Source: Scandinavium sp002470465
GTDB lineage: Bacteria; Pseudomonadota; Gammaproteobacteria; Enterobacterales; Enterobacteriaceae
Assembly: GCF_040750395.1 (NCBI RefSeq)
Contig: NZ_JBFLVD010000010.1
Coordinates: 62,001 to 126,000, forward strand
Direction: 5' to 3'
DNA: 64,000 nt
Position 1 is the stretch's first letter. Every line of letters begins with the position of its first letter. The position numbers were made by a program, and so were the translations under genes. This document shows, piece by piece, positions 34,464 through 43,400 of this stretch. The notes beneath the pieces are model-generated. The model did not search any database, was not told the origin of the DNA, and saw only the letters and a program-made list of their open reading frames with translations.

Positions 34464-35951
34464 ATGTCACGTAATACTGAAGCAACTGACGATGTCAAAA
34501 TGTGGAGCTGTGGGCAGCTCAATTATAAAGAAGGGTTCTTCACCCAACTGCAAACCGATGAGCTGGCAAAAGGAATCAGCGAGGATGTGGTGCGCGCCAT
34601 CTCGGCGAAGCGCAATGAGCCGGAGTGGATGCTGGAATTTCGCCTGAACGCTTATAAAGCGTGGGTAGAGATGGAAGAGCCGCACTGGCTTAAGGCCCAT
34701 TACGACAAGCTCAACTACCAGGATTACAGCTATTACTCCGCACCTTCGTGCGGAAACTGCGACGAGACCTGCGCGTCTGAACCCGGCGCGGTGCAGCAAA
34801 CCGGGGCGAACGCCTTTTTGAGCCAGGAAGTAGAAGAAGCCTTCAATCAGCTTGGGGTGCCGGTGCGCGAAGGTCGCGAAGTGGCGGTCGATGCGATTTT
34901 TGACTCCGTATCCGTCGCGACGACCTACCGTGAAAAGCTGGCGGAGCAGGGCATCATTTTTTGCTCCTTCGGCGAAGCCATCCACGATCATCCTGAGCTG
35001 GTGCAGAAATACCTCGGTACCGTGGTCCCCGGTAACGACAATTTCTTTGCCGCGCTGAACGCGGCGGTTGCCTCTGACGGCACCTTCATCTATGTGCCCA
35101 AAGGCGTCCGCTGCCCGATGGAGCTTTCCACCTACTTCCGCATTAATGCCGAAAAAACCGGCCAGTTCGAGCGCACCATTCTGGTTGCGGATGAGGGCAG
35201 CTATGTCAGCTATATCGAAGGGTGTTCGGCCCCGGTACGAGACAGTTACCAGCTCCACGCTGCGGTGGTGGAAGTGATCATCCACAAAGATGCTGAAGTG
35301 AAATATTCGACGGTGCAGAACTGGTTCCCGGGCGATAACAACACCGGCGGCATCCTGAACTTCGTTACCAAGCGTGCGCTGTGCGAAGGCGAGAACAGCA
35401 AAATGTCGTGGACGCAGTCGGAAACCGGATCGGCAATCACCTGGAAATACCCAAGCTGCATTCTGCGCGGCGATAACTCCATCGGGGAATTCTTCTCCGT
35501 CGCGCTGACCAGCGGGCATCAGCAGGCCGACACCGGCACCAAAATGATCCACATCGGTAAGAACACGAAATCGACGATCATCTCCAAAGGGATCTCTGCC
35601 GGGCACAGCCAGAACAGCTATCGCGGCCTGGTGAAAATCATGCCGACCGCCACCAACGCACGTAATTTTACCCAGTGCGATTCGATGCTGATTGGCCCGG
35701 ACAGCGGGGCGCACACCTTCCCGTACGTGGAGTGTCGCAACAATACCGCGCAGCTTGAACACGAGGCGACGACTTCGCGCATCGGGGAAGATCAGCTGTT
35801 CTACTGTTTACAGCGCGGCATCAGCGAAGACGATGCTATCTCGATGATTGTGAACGGTTTCTGTAAGGACGTTTTCTCAGAACTGCCGCTGGAGTTTGCG
35901 GTTGAAGCGCAAAAACTGCTGGCGATAAGCCTCGAACACAGCGTTGGTTAA
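34464..35951 (+). CDS. sufB: Fe-S cluster scaffold complex subunit SufB
   Basis: 495 aa from MSRNTEATDDVKMWSC, as in E. coli. It has the SufB/SufD beta-helix core and the conserved C-terminal QCDSMLIGPDSGAHTFPY region with the cysteine (about 405) implicated in sulfur transfer and cluster binding, plus LEHEATTSRIGEDQLFY. It forms SufB-SufC2-SufD, on which the cluster is assembled. An N-terminal cluster of cysteines (CGNCDETC, about 93-100) is present. An in-frame ATG 14 codons upstream lies inside sufA and is rejected. Confidence 0.97.
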   Translation: MSRNTEATDDVKMWSCGQLNYKEGFFTQLQTDELAKGISEDVVRAISAKRNEPEWMLEFRLNAYKAWVEMEEPHWLKAHYDKLNYQDYSYYSAPSCGNCDETCASEPGAVQQTGANAFLSQEVEEAFNQLGVPVREGREVAVDAIFDSVSVATTYREKLAEQGIIFCSFGEAIHDHPELVQKYLGTVVPGNDNFFAALNAAVASDGTFIYVPKGVRCPMELSTYFRINAEKTGQFERTILVADEGSYVSYIEGCSAPVRDSYQLHAAVVEVIIHKDAEVKYSTVQNWFPGDNNTGGILNFVTKRALCEGENSKMSWTQSETGSAITWKYPSCILRGDNSIGEFFSVALTSGHQQADTGTKMIHIGKNTKSTIISKGISAGHSQNSYRGLVKIMPTATNARNFTQCDSMLIGPDSGAHTFPYVECRNNTAQLEHEATTSRIGEDQLFYCLQRGISEDDAISMIVNGFCKDVFSELPLEFAVEAQKLLAISLEHSVG

Positions 35952-35967
35952 GGATTAAGGGACACAC

Positions 35968-36714
35968 ATGTTAAGCATTAAAGATTTGCAGGTTGCGGTA
36001 GAAGACAAAGAGATCCTGCGCGGGCTGAACCTTGAGATTCGCCCGGGTGAAGTGCATGCCATTATGGGGCCGAACGGCTCCGGGAAGAGTACGCTTTCCG
36101 CGACGCTTGCCGGGCGCGAAGATTATGAAGTCACCGGTGGGTCAGTGGCGTTTAAGGGCAAAGATTTGCTCGAGCTGGCGCCGGAAGATCGTGCGGGCGA
36201 AGGTATTTTTATGGCGTTCCAGTATCCGGTGGAAATTCCGGGCGTCAGTAACCAGTTTTTCCTGCAAACGGCGCTCAACGCCGTGCGTGAATATCGTGGC
36301 CAGGAAACGCTCGACCGTTTTGATTTTCAGGATCTGATGGAAGAGAAAATTAAACTGCTGAAGATGCCGGAAGATTTGCTGACCCGTTCGGTCAACGTTG
36401 GCTTCTCCGGCGGCGAGAAGAAGCGGAACGATATTCTCCAGATGGCGGTGCTGGAGCCAGAGCTGTGCATTCTTGATGAATCGGATTCCGGTCTTGATAT
36501 CGACGCCCTGAAAATCGTCTCCGACGGCGTGAACGCGCTGCGCGATGGCAAGCGGGCGTTTATTATCGTCACCCACTACCAGCGTATCCTGGACTACATC
36601 AAGCCGGACTTTGTCCATGTGCTGTATCAGGGGCGAATTGTGAAGTCCGGCGATTTTACGCTGGTGAAACAGCTGGAGGAGCAGGGCTATGGCTGGCTTA
36701 CCGAACAGCAGTAA
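35968..36714 (+). CDS. sufC: Fe-S assembly ATPase SufC
   Basis: 248 aa ABC-type ATPase with Walker A GPNGSGKST (about 34-42), signature FSGGEKKRNDILQMA and Walker B CILDESDSGLD. It is soluble rather than a transporter part; its ATP use drives rearrangement of the SufBCD scaffold. It overlaps the start of sufD by 26 bp, an unusually long overlap that indicates coupled translation. Confidence 0.97.
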   Translation: MLSIKDLQVAVEDKEILRGLNLEIRPGEVHAIMGPNGSGKSTLSATLAGREDYEVTGGSVAFKGKDLLELAPEDRAGEGIFMAFQYPVEIPGVSNQFFLQTALNAVREYRGQETLDRFDFQDLMEEKIKLLKMPEDLLTRSVNVGFSGGEKKRNDILQMAVLEPELCILDESDSGLDIDALKIVSDGVNALRDGKRAFIIVTHYQRILDYIKPDFVHVLYQGRIVKSGDFTLVKQLEEQGYGWLTEQQ

Positions 36715-37960
36715 CGCGCTACAGCAGTGGCATCATCTTTTTGAAGCCCGTGGCGAGGCGCGCACGCCGCATTCGGAGCAGCATCTGCAACAGATGCTGC
36801 GGCTTGGACTGCCGACGCGCAAGCAGGAAAACTGGAAGTACACGCCGCTCGACGGCCTGCTGAACAGCCAGTTTGTTAACTCTGAAGCGACGATCAACGA
36901 AGCGCAGCGTGATGCGCTGGCGCTGCCCGTTGCGGCGCTGCGGCTGGTGTTCGTCAATGGACAATACAGCGAAGCGCTGAGCGACAGTCTGGACGGCACC
37001 GGTTTCCGGATTGTTGTCGACAATGTGCGCGAAGCGCTGCCAGCACCCGTTCAGCCTGAAGTGTTCCTGCATCTTACCGAAAGCCTGGCTCAAACGGTGA
37101 CGCATATTCAGGTGGCGCGAAACCAGCGGCCGACGAAGCCGTTGCTGCTGATGCACCTGACTCAGGGCGTGGCGGGTGAGGAGATGAATACCTCGCACTA
37201 CCGGCATCATCTGGAGCTGGCGCAGGGTGCGGAAGCGACGGTGATTGAGCATTACGTCAGCCTGAACGACGCACGGCACTTTACCGGCTCGCGGTTGACG
37301 ATGCAGGTGGCGGACAATGCGCATCTCCACCATATTAAGCTCGCGTTTGAGAATCCTGTCTGCTACCACTTTGCGCACAACGATATTCAGCTGGGCCAGG
37401 ATGCCAGCGCCGTTAGCCACAGTTTCCTGCTGGGCGGTGCGGTGTTGCGCCACAATACCAGCACGCAGCTGAAGGGTGAAAACACCACGCTTCGCATCAA
37501 CAGCCTGGCGATGCCGGTGAAAACGGAAGTGTGTGACACCCGCACCTGGCTCGAGCATAACAAAGGCTTCTGCAACAGCCGCCAGCTGCATAAAACCATC
37601 GTCAGCGATAAAGGCCGGGCTGTGTTCAACGGGCTAATTAACGTGGCTCAGCACGCCATTAAAACCGACGGGCAGATGACTAATAACAACCTGCTGCTCG
37701 GGCGGCTGGCGGAAGTGGATACCAAACCGCAGCTCGAAATCTATGCCGATGACGTGAAGTGCAGCCATGGCGCGACGATTGGTCGTATCGACGACGAACA
37801 GCTGTTTTATCTGCGTTCGCGCGGGATTTCGCAGCAGGCCGCGCAGCAGATGATCATCTACGCCTTTGCTGCGGAGCTGACGGAAGCTATCGACGATGAA
37901 ATCCTCAGGCATGAAATACTGGCGCGCATCGGCCAGCGTCTACCGGGAGGCGGGGTATGA
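36689..37960 (+). CDS. sufD: Fe-S cluster scaffold complex subunit SufD
   Basis: 423 aa, homologous to SufB in the beta-helix core. The C-terminal CSHGATIGRIDDEQLFYLRSRG block (about 358-379) contains the conserved His used in iron entry. The start MAGLPNSSNALQQWH lies inside sufC by 26 bp, as in E. coli. Its stop overlaps the start of sufS by 4 bp (ATGA). Confidence 0.96.
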   Translation: MAGLPNSSNALQQWHHLFEARGEARTPHSEQHLQQMLRLGLPTRKQENWKYTPLDGLLNSQFVNSEATINEAQRDALALPVAALRLVFVNGQYSEALSDSLDGTGFRIVVDNVREALPAPVQPEVFLHLTESLAQTVTHIQVARNQRPTKPLLLMHLTQGVAGEEMNTSHYRHHLELAQGAEATVIEHYVSLNDARHFTGSRLTMQVADNAHLHHIKLAFENPVCYHFAHNDIQLGQDASAVSHSFLLGGAVLRHNTSTQLKGENTTLRINSLAMPVKTEVCDTRTWLEHNKGFCNSRQLHKTIVSDKGRAVFNGLINVAQHAIKTDGQMTNNNLLLGRLAEVDTKPQLEIYADDVKCSHGATIGRIDDEQLFYLRSRGISQQAAQQMIIYAFAAELTEAIDDEILRHEILARIGQRLPGGGV

Positions 37961-39177
37961 CATTTTCAATTGATCGGGTGCGCGCAGATTTTCCGCTGCT
38001 TGCCCGTGAGGTCAACGGCCAGCCTCTGGCCTATCTCGACAGTGCGGCCAGCGCGCAAAAGCCCAATGCGGTAATTGATGCGGAAGCGGAATTTTATCGC
38101 CACGGTTATGCGGCGGTGCATCGGGGGATCCACACTTTAAGCGCTGAAGCGACAGCGCGAATGGAGCAGGTGCGCCAGCAGGCGGCCACTTTCCTCAATG
38201 CCCGTTCAGCTGAAGAGCTGGTGTTTGTGCGGGGCACCACCGAAGGCATTAACCTGGTGGCGAACAGCTGGGGCGGCAGCAACGTCGGCAAGGGCGATAA
38301 CATCGTCATCAGCCAGATGGAGCATCACGCCAACATCGTACCGTGGCAAATGCTGTGCCAGCGCACCGGAGCCGAGCTGCGGGTGATTCCGCTGAATGCG
38401 GATGGCACATTGCAGCTGGATGCCGTACCGGGCCTGTTTGACGCCCGGACTAAGCTTCTCGCAATCACTCAGGTATCGAACGTACTGGGTACGGAAAACC
38501 CGGTGCAGGCGCTGATCGAACTGGCACATCAGCACGGCGCGAAAGTGCTGGTGGATGGCGCGCAGGCGGTGATGCATCACACCGTAGACGTGCAGGCGCT
38601 GGACTGTGATTTCTACGTTTTCTCAGCGCATAAGCTATATGGTCCGACGGGCATTGGCGTGCTGTATACCAAAGAAGACATTTTGCAGGATATGCCGCCG
38701 TGGGAAGGCGGCGGTTCGATGATCGCTACCGTCAGCCTGACCGAGGGAACCACCTGGGCTAAGGCTCCCTGGCGCTTTGAGGCGGGCACGCCGAATACGG
38801 GGGGAATAATCGCATTTGGTGCAGCGCTGGACTATGTCTCCCACCTTGGGCTTGAGAGCATCGCTGAATACGAGCAAACCCTGATGCACTACGCGCTGGT
38901 TGAGCTGGCGACCGTGCCGGATCTGACGCTCTATGGTCCTGCGAACAGGCTCGGCGTTATCGCGTTTAATCTCGGAAAGCACCATGCCTACGACGTCGGC
39001 AGTTTCCTCGATAACTATGGCGTGGCGGTCCGCACCGGGCATCACTGCGCAATGCCGTTGATGGCGTATTATAACGTTCCGGCGATGTGTCGTGCTTCGC
39101 TGGCAATGTACAACACCGTTGAAGAGGTGGATCGTCTGGTGGCAGGATTAAAACGCATTCACCGTTTGCTGGGCTGA
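37957..39177 (+). CDS. sufS: Cysteine desulfurase SufS
   Basis: 406 aa, as in E. coli. A PLP enzyme of the class V aminotransferase fold: the PLP lysine is in VFSAHKLYGPTG (about residue 226) and the active-site cysteine in RTGHHCAMPLM (about 364). It takes sulfur from cysteine and passes it as persulfide to SufE. It is coupled to sufD by an ATGA overlap and lies 12 bp before sufE. Confidence 0.97.
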   Translation: MTFSIDRVRADFPLLAREVNGQPLAYLDSAASAQKPNAVIDAEAEFYRHGYAAVHRGIHTLSAEATARMEQVRQQAATFLNARSAEELVFVRGTTEGINLVANSWGGSNVGKGDNIVISQMEHHANIVPWQMLCQRTGAELRVIPLNADGTLQLDAVPGLFDARTKLLAITQVSNVLGTENPVQALIELAHQHGAKVLVDGAQAVMHHTVDVQALDCDFYVFSAHKLYGPTGIGVLYTKEDILQDMPPWEGGGSMIATVSLTEGTTWAKAPWRFEAGTPNTGGIIAFGAALDYVSHLGLESIAEYEQTLMHYALVELATVPDLTLYGPANRLGVIAFNLGKHHAYDVGSFLDNYGVAVRTGHHCAMPLMAYYNVPAMCRASLAMYNTVEEVDRLVAGLKRIHRLLG

Positions 39178-39189
39178 CAGGGAGGCTCC

Positions 39190-39606
39190 ATGGCCGCATT
39201 ACCGGATAAAGACAAGCTGTTGCGCAACTTCACGCGCTGCGCTAACTGGGAAGAAAAATATCTCTACATTATTGAGCTTGGTCAGCGCTTACCACCGCTT
39301 AACGATGAAGCCCATACGCCTGACAACCTGATTCAGGGCTGCCAGAGTCAGGTCTGGATAGTGATGACGCGCAACGCGGAAGGGCGTATTGAACTGCAGG
39401 GTGACAGCGACGCCGCTATCGTTAAGGGGCTGATTGCTGTCGTGTTTATTCTTTATGACCAGATGACGGCTCAGGACATTATTGCCTTTGATGTGCGTCC
39501 CTGGTTTGAACAAATGGCGCTCACCCAACACCTCACGCCCTCGCGTTCGCAGGGGCTCGAAGCCATGATCCGCGCAATTCGCGCGCAGGCGCTCAGTTTT
39601 AGCTAA
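39190..39606 (+). CDS. sufE: Cysteine desulfuration protein SufE
   Basis: 138 aa. The sulfur-accepting cysteine is in LIQGCQSQVWI (about residue 51). It stimulates SufS and carries persulfide to SufB. AGGGAGG precedes the ATG. It is the last suf gene; an inverted repeat follows before ldtE. Confidence 0.96.
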   Translation: MAALPDKDKLLRNFTRCANWEEKYLYIIELGQRLPPLNDEAHTPDNLIQGCQSQVWIVMTRNAEGRIELQGDSDAAIVKGLIAVVFILYDQMTAQDIIAFDVRPWFEQMALTQHLTPSRSQGLEAMIRAIRAQALSFS

Positions 39607-39633
39607 ACTAAAAGTACAGCTTTCATTCTGTTA

Positions 39634-39658
39634 CGCGAGGTGGTGTTTCCGCCTCGCG
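39634..39658 (+). terminator. Hairpin after sufE
   Basis: A 10-bp stem CGCGAGGTGG / CCGCCTCGCG with one G-U wobble and loop TGTTT. No T tract follows, so it may be a weak terminator or a transcript-stabilising 3' hairpin. Confidence 0.55.
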
Positions 39659-39708
39659 GGTGGCTCAGCTTTCTGACGGCCTGTCAGTGAATAAAAGGGA
39701 AACTCAGT

Positions 39709-40713
39709 ATGAAACGCGCGTCCTTACTCACTCTTATGCTTTTAGGTGCTCTCGGCGCGTCTCAGGCCGCCAGAGCGGTCGAATATACCTTACCGGCAAA
39801 CGGTAGCCGTCTGGTGGGGCAGAATCAGACCTATACGGTGCAGGCGGGGGATAACAGCCTGCAAACTATCGCCCGGCGTTTTGACACGGCGGCGATGATC
39901 CTGCTTGAAGCCAATAATACCGTTGCACCTGTACCACAGCCGGGAACGCAAATGCTGATTCCGCTTCAGCTCCTGCTGCCGGACGTGCCGCGGGAAGGGA
40001 TTGTGGTGAACCTGGCTGAGCTGCGGCTTTACTATTTCCCACCGGATGGCAATACGGTGCAGGTCTATCCGTTAGGCATCGGGCAGCTGGGTCTTGAAAC
40101 GCCTGAGATGACGACCCGTGTGGGCCAGAAAATCCCGAATCCGACCTGGACGCCAACCGCGGGGATTCGTCAACGCTCGCTGGAAAAAGGCATTACGCTG
40201 CCGCCCGTGGTCCCGGCCGGGCCGAATAACCCGCTTGGCCGCTTTGCGCTGCGTTTAGCCTACGGCAACGGTGAGTATCTTATTCACGGCACTAACGCGC
40301 AGAACAGCGTCGGCCTGCGGGTAAGCTCTGGCTGTATGCGGATGTTTACCGATGATATCAAAGCGCTGTTTGCGCAGGTACGTGTCGGTACGCCAGTCAG
40401 GGTTATCAATCAGCCGGTGAAATACTCAATCGAACCGAACGGCATGCGCTACATGGAAGTGCATCGTCCGATGACCCAAAGTGAAACGCAGAATCCGCAG
40501 ACCATTGCTTACGTCCTGCCGGAAGGCTATGCGCAGTTTGCTAATGATAAAGGCACGGATAAGGCTGTAGCGGAAAAAGCGATGCATCGGCGTATGGGGG
40601 TTCCGGTAGCAGTTTCTGCCGGAGCGACGCCTGACGTCAGCGGTGCGAATCCGGTGCAGTCCGTATTGAACGGAACGCCTTCATCGGCGACGGAAACTCA
40701 GGTAACGCAGTAG
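39709..40713 (+). CDS. ldtE: L,D-transpeptidase LdtE (YnhG)
   Basis: 334 aa. Signal peptide (MKRASLLTLMLLGALGASQAARA, cut near residue 23), then a LysM domain (TYTVQAGDNSLQTIARRFDT, about 44-63), then a YkuD catalytic domain with His193 (HGTN) and the nucleophile Cys209 in VSSGCMRMF. It acts in the periplasm, making 3-3 peptidoglycan crosslinks between meso-diaminopimelate residues. The C-terminal tail is low complexity (SVLNGTPSSATETQVTQ). AAGGGAAA precedes the ATG. Its stop lies in a 19-bp tandem duplication. Confidence 0.95.
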   Translation: MKRASLLTLMLLGALGASQAARAVEYTLPANGSRLVGQNQTYTVQAGDNSLQTIARRFDTAAMILLEANNTVAPVPQPGTQMLIPLQLLLPDVPREGIVVNLAELRLYYFPPDGNTVQVYPLGIGQLGLETPEMTTRVGQKIPNPTWTPTAGIRQRSLEKGITLPPVVPAGPNNPLGRFALRLAYGNGEYLIHGTNAQNSVGLRVSSGCMRMFTDDIKALFAQVRVGTPVRVINQPVKYSIEPNGMRYMEVHRPMTQSETQNPQTIAYVLPEGYAQFANDKGTDKAVAEKAMHRRMGVPVAVSAGATPDVSGANPVQSVLNGTPSSATETQVTQ

Positions 40714-40739
40714 AGAATAAGTAACGCAGTAGAGAATAA
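40702..40739. repeat. 19-bp perfect tandem duplication across the ldtE stop codon
   Basis: GTAACGCAGTAGAGAATAA occurs twice back to back (40702-40720 and 40721-40739) with no mismatch. The first copy contains the ldtE stop. It adds no coding sequence and looks like a recent slippage duplication. Confidence 0.97.
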
Positions 40740-40761
40740 ACAGAGAAGGGAATAACAGGCA

Positions 40762-40791
40762 AAAAAATGGCGCACAATGTGCGCCATTTTT
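40762..40791 (-). terminator. Terminator of lpp
   Basis: Stem AAATGGCGCAC / GTGCGCCATTT with an A tract on the plus strand, which is a T tract in the lpp transcript. It can act in both directions between ldtE and lpp. Confidence 0.9.
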
Positions 40792-40812
40792 ACAACACAG
40801 CTACAAATACTA

Positions 40813-41049
40813 TTACTTACGGTATTTGGTAGCAGCGTTGTCCAGGCGCTGGTTAGCGCGTGCTGCGTCGTCTTTAGCAGCCTGAACGTCGGAACGCATT
40901 GCGTTCACGTCGTTGCTCAGCTGGTCAACTTTAGCGTTCAGAGTCTGAACGTCAGAAGACAGCTGATCGATTTTAGCATTGCTGGAGCAACCTGCCAGCA
41001 GAGTAGAACCCAAGATTACCGCGCCCAGTACCAGTTTAGTACGATTCAT
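40813..41049 (-). CDS. lpp: Murein (Braun) lipoprotein Lpp
   Basis: 78 aa, as in E. coli. The signal peptide ends with the lipobox LLAGC (Cys21). The mature part is a heptad-repeat coiled coil (KIDQLSSDVQTLNAKVDQL and on) ending in YRK, whose last lysine is linked to peptidoglycan, tying the outer membrane to the wall. Lipidated protein sits in the outer membrane. GAGGG precedes the ATG. Confidence 0.98.
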   Translation of the reverse strand: MNRTKLVLGAVILGSTLLAGCSSNAKIDQLSSDVQTLNAKVDQLSNDVNAMRSDVQAAKDDAARANQRLDNAATKYRK

Positions 41050-41125
41050 TATTAATACCCTCTAGATTGAGTTAATCTCCATGTAGCGTTACAAGTATTA
41101 CACAAACTTTTTTATGTTGAGAATA
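41050..41125 (-). promoter_or_regulatory. lpp promoter and leader
   Basis: Read on the minus strand, TTCTCA is separated by 17 bp from TAATAC, followed by TTGTAACGCTACATGGAGATTAACTC-type leader and a GAGGGTATTAATA site. The stretch is almost identical to the E. coli lpp promoter, a very strong sigma-70 promoter. The remaining bases to the pykF terminator hold nothing I recognise. Confidence 0.85.
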
Positions 41126-41303
41126 TTTTTTTGATGAGAAGACGCTTATTTTTGATCGTTCGCTCAAAGAAGCATCGAAGTGGGCCTGAAGGGGCAAAAA
41201 TGCTGTGAAAACAGCGCAGTTTAATCGGATTCATCTTAAATAATCTTAAGTTAAATAGTGAATTCCGATTTGATTTTTAAAACGACTCACGGCAAACAAG
41301 AAT

Positions 41304-41331
41304 AAAAAAAGCGCCACGAAGGCGCTTTTTT
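41304..41331 (-). terminator. Terminator of pykF
   Basis: Stem AAAAAGCGCC / GGCGCTTTTT with loop ACGAA; it is A/T-flanked on both sides and can work in both directions. Confidence 0.92.
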
Positions 41332-41357
41332 AACATATCTGAACTTAAGTGAAATAA

Positions 41358-42770
41358 TTACAGGACGTGAACAGATGCTGTGTTGGTGGTACCGCTTGGT
41401 ACCAGAGCACCGGAAACCATCACTACCACGTCACCTTTCTGCGCCAGGCCACTCTGCACAGCAACTTCTTTGCCCAGACGGTAGAAATCATCGGTAGAGG
41501 AGATCTCTTTCACCAGCTGCGCGGTAACGCCTTTAGACAGTACCAGCTGACGGGCGGTCAGTTCATTGGTGGTCAGCGCCAGAATGGTCGCGTCCGGGAA
41601 GTATTTACGGATAGCGCGAGCAGATTTACCACCCTGAGTCGCCACGACGATCAGCGGAGCTTCCAGTTTCTCAGCTGTTTCTACTGCACCACGGCACACG
41701 GCTTCGGTGATGCGCAGCTTGCGGCTGTCGTTGTTGAAGTCCAGACGGCTGGTCATCACGCGGTCAGTACGCTCACAGATGGTTGCCATGATGGTAACGG
41801 CTTCCAGCGGGTATTTACCTTTTGCGGATTCGCCGGAAAGCATCACAGCATCGGTGCCGTCAAGGATGGCGTTCGCTACGTCACCGGCTTCTGCGCGGGT
41901 TGGACGTGGGTTTTTGATCATGGAATCCAGCATCTGAGTCGCGGTGATAACGACCTTACGTGCGCGGATACATTTTTCGATGATCATCTTCTGCGCGAAG
42001 ATAACTTCTTCAACCGGGATTTCAACGCCCATGTCGCCACGAGCAACCATAATGCCGTCAGACGCTTCGAGGATTTCGTCGAAGTTGTTCAGGCCTTCCT
42101 GGTTTTCGATTTTGGAGATGATCTGGATGTGCTCGCCGCCGTGTGCTTTCAGGTGCTCACGAATTTCCAGCACGTCGGAACGCTTACGGATGAAGGAAGC
42201 AGCAACGAAGTCAACGCCTTGCTCGCAGCCGAAGATCAGATCCTGTTTGTCTTTCTCAGCCAGTGCTGGCAGCGCGATGGACACGCCCGGCAGGTTAACG
42301 CCTTTGTTTTCGCCCAGGTCGCCGTTGTTCAGCACTTTACAGATAACTTTATTGCCTTCGATGGCGGTTACTTCCATGCCGATCAGGCCGTCGTCAACCA
42401 GAATGGTGTTGCCGACGCTCAGATCGCTGGTGAAGCCTTCGTAGGTCACAGCAACGGTTTCGCTGTTGCCGACAACGGTTTTGTCCGTGGTGAAAGTGAA
42501 GGTCTGACCTGCTTTCAGGGAGACGTCGTTGCCGCCTTCCAGCTTAATAGTACGAATTTCCGGACCTTTGGTGTCCAGCAGGATAGCGGCTTTCTTGCCG
42601 GTTTTGCTCATCACGTTGCGCAGGTTCTGGATACGCTGGCCGTGTTCGGCGTAGTCACCGTGAGAGAAGTTCAGACGCATAACGTTCATGCCAGCGTCCA
42701 GCATTTTGGTCAGCATCTCTTCGGATTCGGTTTTTGGACCGATGGTGCAAACAATTTTGGTCTTTTTCAT
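41358..42770 (-). CDS. pykF: Pyruvate kinase I
   Basis: 470 aa, as in E. coli. It converts PEP and ADP to pyruvate and ATP and is activated by fructose 1,6-bisphosphate. The blocks KTKIVCTIGPKTES, MNVMRLNFSHGD (about 30-41), LDTKGPEIRT, the B domain, MVARGDMGVEIP and ATQMLDSMIKNPRPTRAEAGDVANA, and the C-terminal effector domain are present. Transcription should be repressed by Cra (site at 42976-42991). Confidence 0.98.
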   Translation of the reverse strand: MKKTKIVCTIGPKTESEEMLTKMLDAGMNVMRLNFSHGDYAEHGQRIQNLRNVMSKTGKKAAILLDTKGPEIRTIKLEGGNDVSLKAGQTFTFTTDKTVVGNSETVAVTYEGFTSDLSVGNTILVDDGLIGMEVTAIEGNKVICKVLNNGDLGENKGVNLPGVSIALPALAEKDKQDLIFGCEQGVDFVAASFIRKRSDVLEIREHLKAHGGEHIQIISKIENQEGLNNFDEILEASDGIMVARGDMGVEIPVEEVIFAQKMIIEKCIRARKVVITATQMLDSMIKNPRPTRAEAGDVANAILDGTDAVMLSGESAKGKYPLEAVTIMATICERTDRVMTSRLDFNNDSRKLRITEAVCRGAVETAEKLEAPLIVVATQGGKSARAIRKYFPDATILALTTNELTARQLVLSKGVTAQLVKEISSTDDFYRLGKEVAVQSGLAQKGDVVVMVSGALVPSGTTNTASVHVL

Positions 42771-43187
42771 GACAGTCTTAGTCTTTAAGTTGAGAAGGAT
42801 AGGGGAATCTGTGTTCGTGGGCGCACTGCCACGACGTCAAGCCTGTGTTACGAAAGTTGCTATGCCACGAGTTAAGAATAGGTGACATCAAAAAAGCGTG
42901 CAGAGGAAAGTGAGCCTGGTTTACAGCTACGTGGGAAGGATGACATTTTGGGTTGTTTTTTATGCAGTCCAATGCGCTGAAACCATTCAAGAAAGAATCG
43001 GGGCGCATTATACGAGGTTACGGGTAAAAAAGAAAATGAAAACGCCGTTTCAGAACAAGACGATAGCGCTTAACAAAATCCCTACGCTTTGATCTTTTCG
43101 TTGTAACAGAATCCGGCGCGAAAAGGGCACCGATTCGCGCTATTATCTCTAATGATTTGAAAATTAATGCGTTATCAGGAGCGGGAA
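42771..43187 (-). promoter_or_regulatory. pykF promoter and Cra site; upstream region of fumD
   Basis: On the minus strand a TATAAT lies at 43007-43012, and CTTGAATGGTTTCAGC at 42976-42991 is a Cra site one base off TGAAWCGWTTCA, downstream of the -10, where Cra would repress pykF. The rest of the 417-bp gap is the pykF leader and the fumD upstream region. I see no gene in it. Confidence 0.75.
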
Positions 43188-43400
43188 ATGGGCAATCAAA
43201 GTAAAGATGAAGCGCTGTACCAGGAGATGTGCCGCGTGGTGGGGAAAGTCGTCCTCGAAATGCGCGATCTTGGTCAGGAGCCAAAGCATATCGTGATCGC
43301 CGGCGTGCTGCGTACCTCGCTTGCCAATCAGAAAATCAAACGCGCTGAGCTGACTCGCGAAGCTATGGAGCGAGTGATAGCCGCGTTGGCGGGTCAGTAA
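43188..43400 (+). CDS. fumD: Fumarase D (YdhZ)
   Basis: 70 aa from MGNQSKDEALYQEMCRVV with AGGAGCGGG before the ATG. The core VGKVVLEMRDLGQEPKHIVIAGVLRT is nearly identical to E. coli FumD. It is a very small protein reported to hydrate fumarate; its physiological role is unclear. The last 38 bp overlap the end of the convergent AraC-type gene. In E. coli K-12 the ydh genes follow it; here they do not. Confidence 0.92.
   Translation: MGNQSKDEALYQEMCRVVGKVVLEMRDLGQEPKHIVIAGVLRTSLANQKIKRAELTREAMERVIAALAGQ

Noticed and set aside
34467..35762. 431-aa open frame on the minus strand inside sufB
   Set aside because: Antisense shadow of sufB without recognisable motifs.
41367..42788. 473-aa open frame on the plus strand covering pykF
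   Set aside because: Complete antisense overlap with pyruvate kinase I; no domain pattern.
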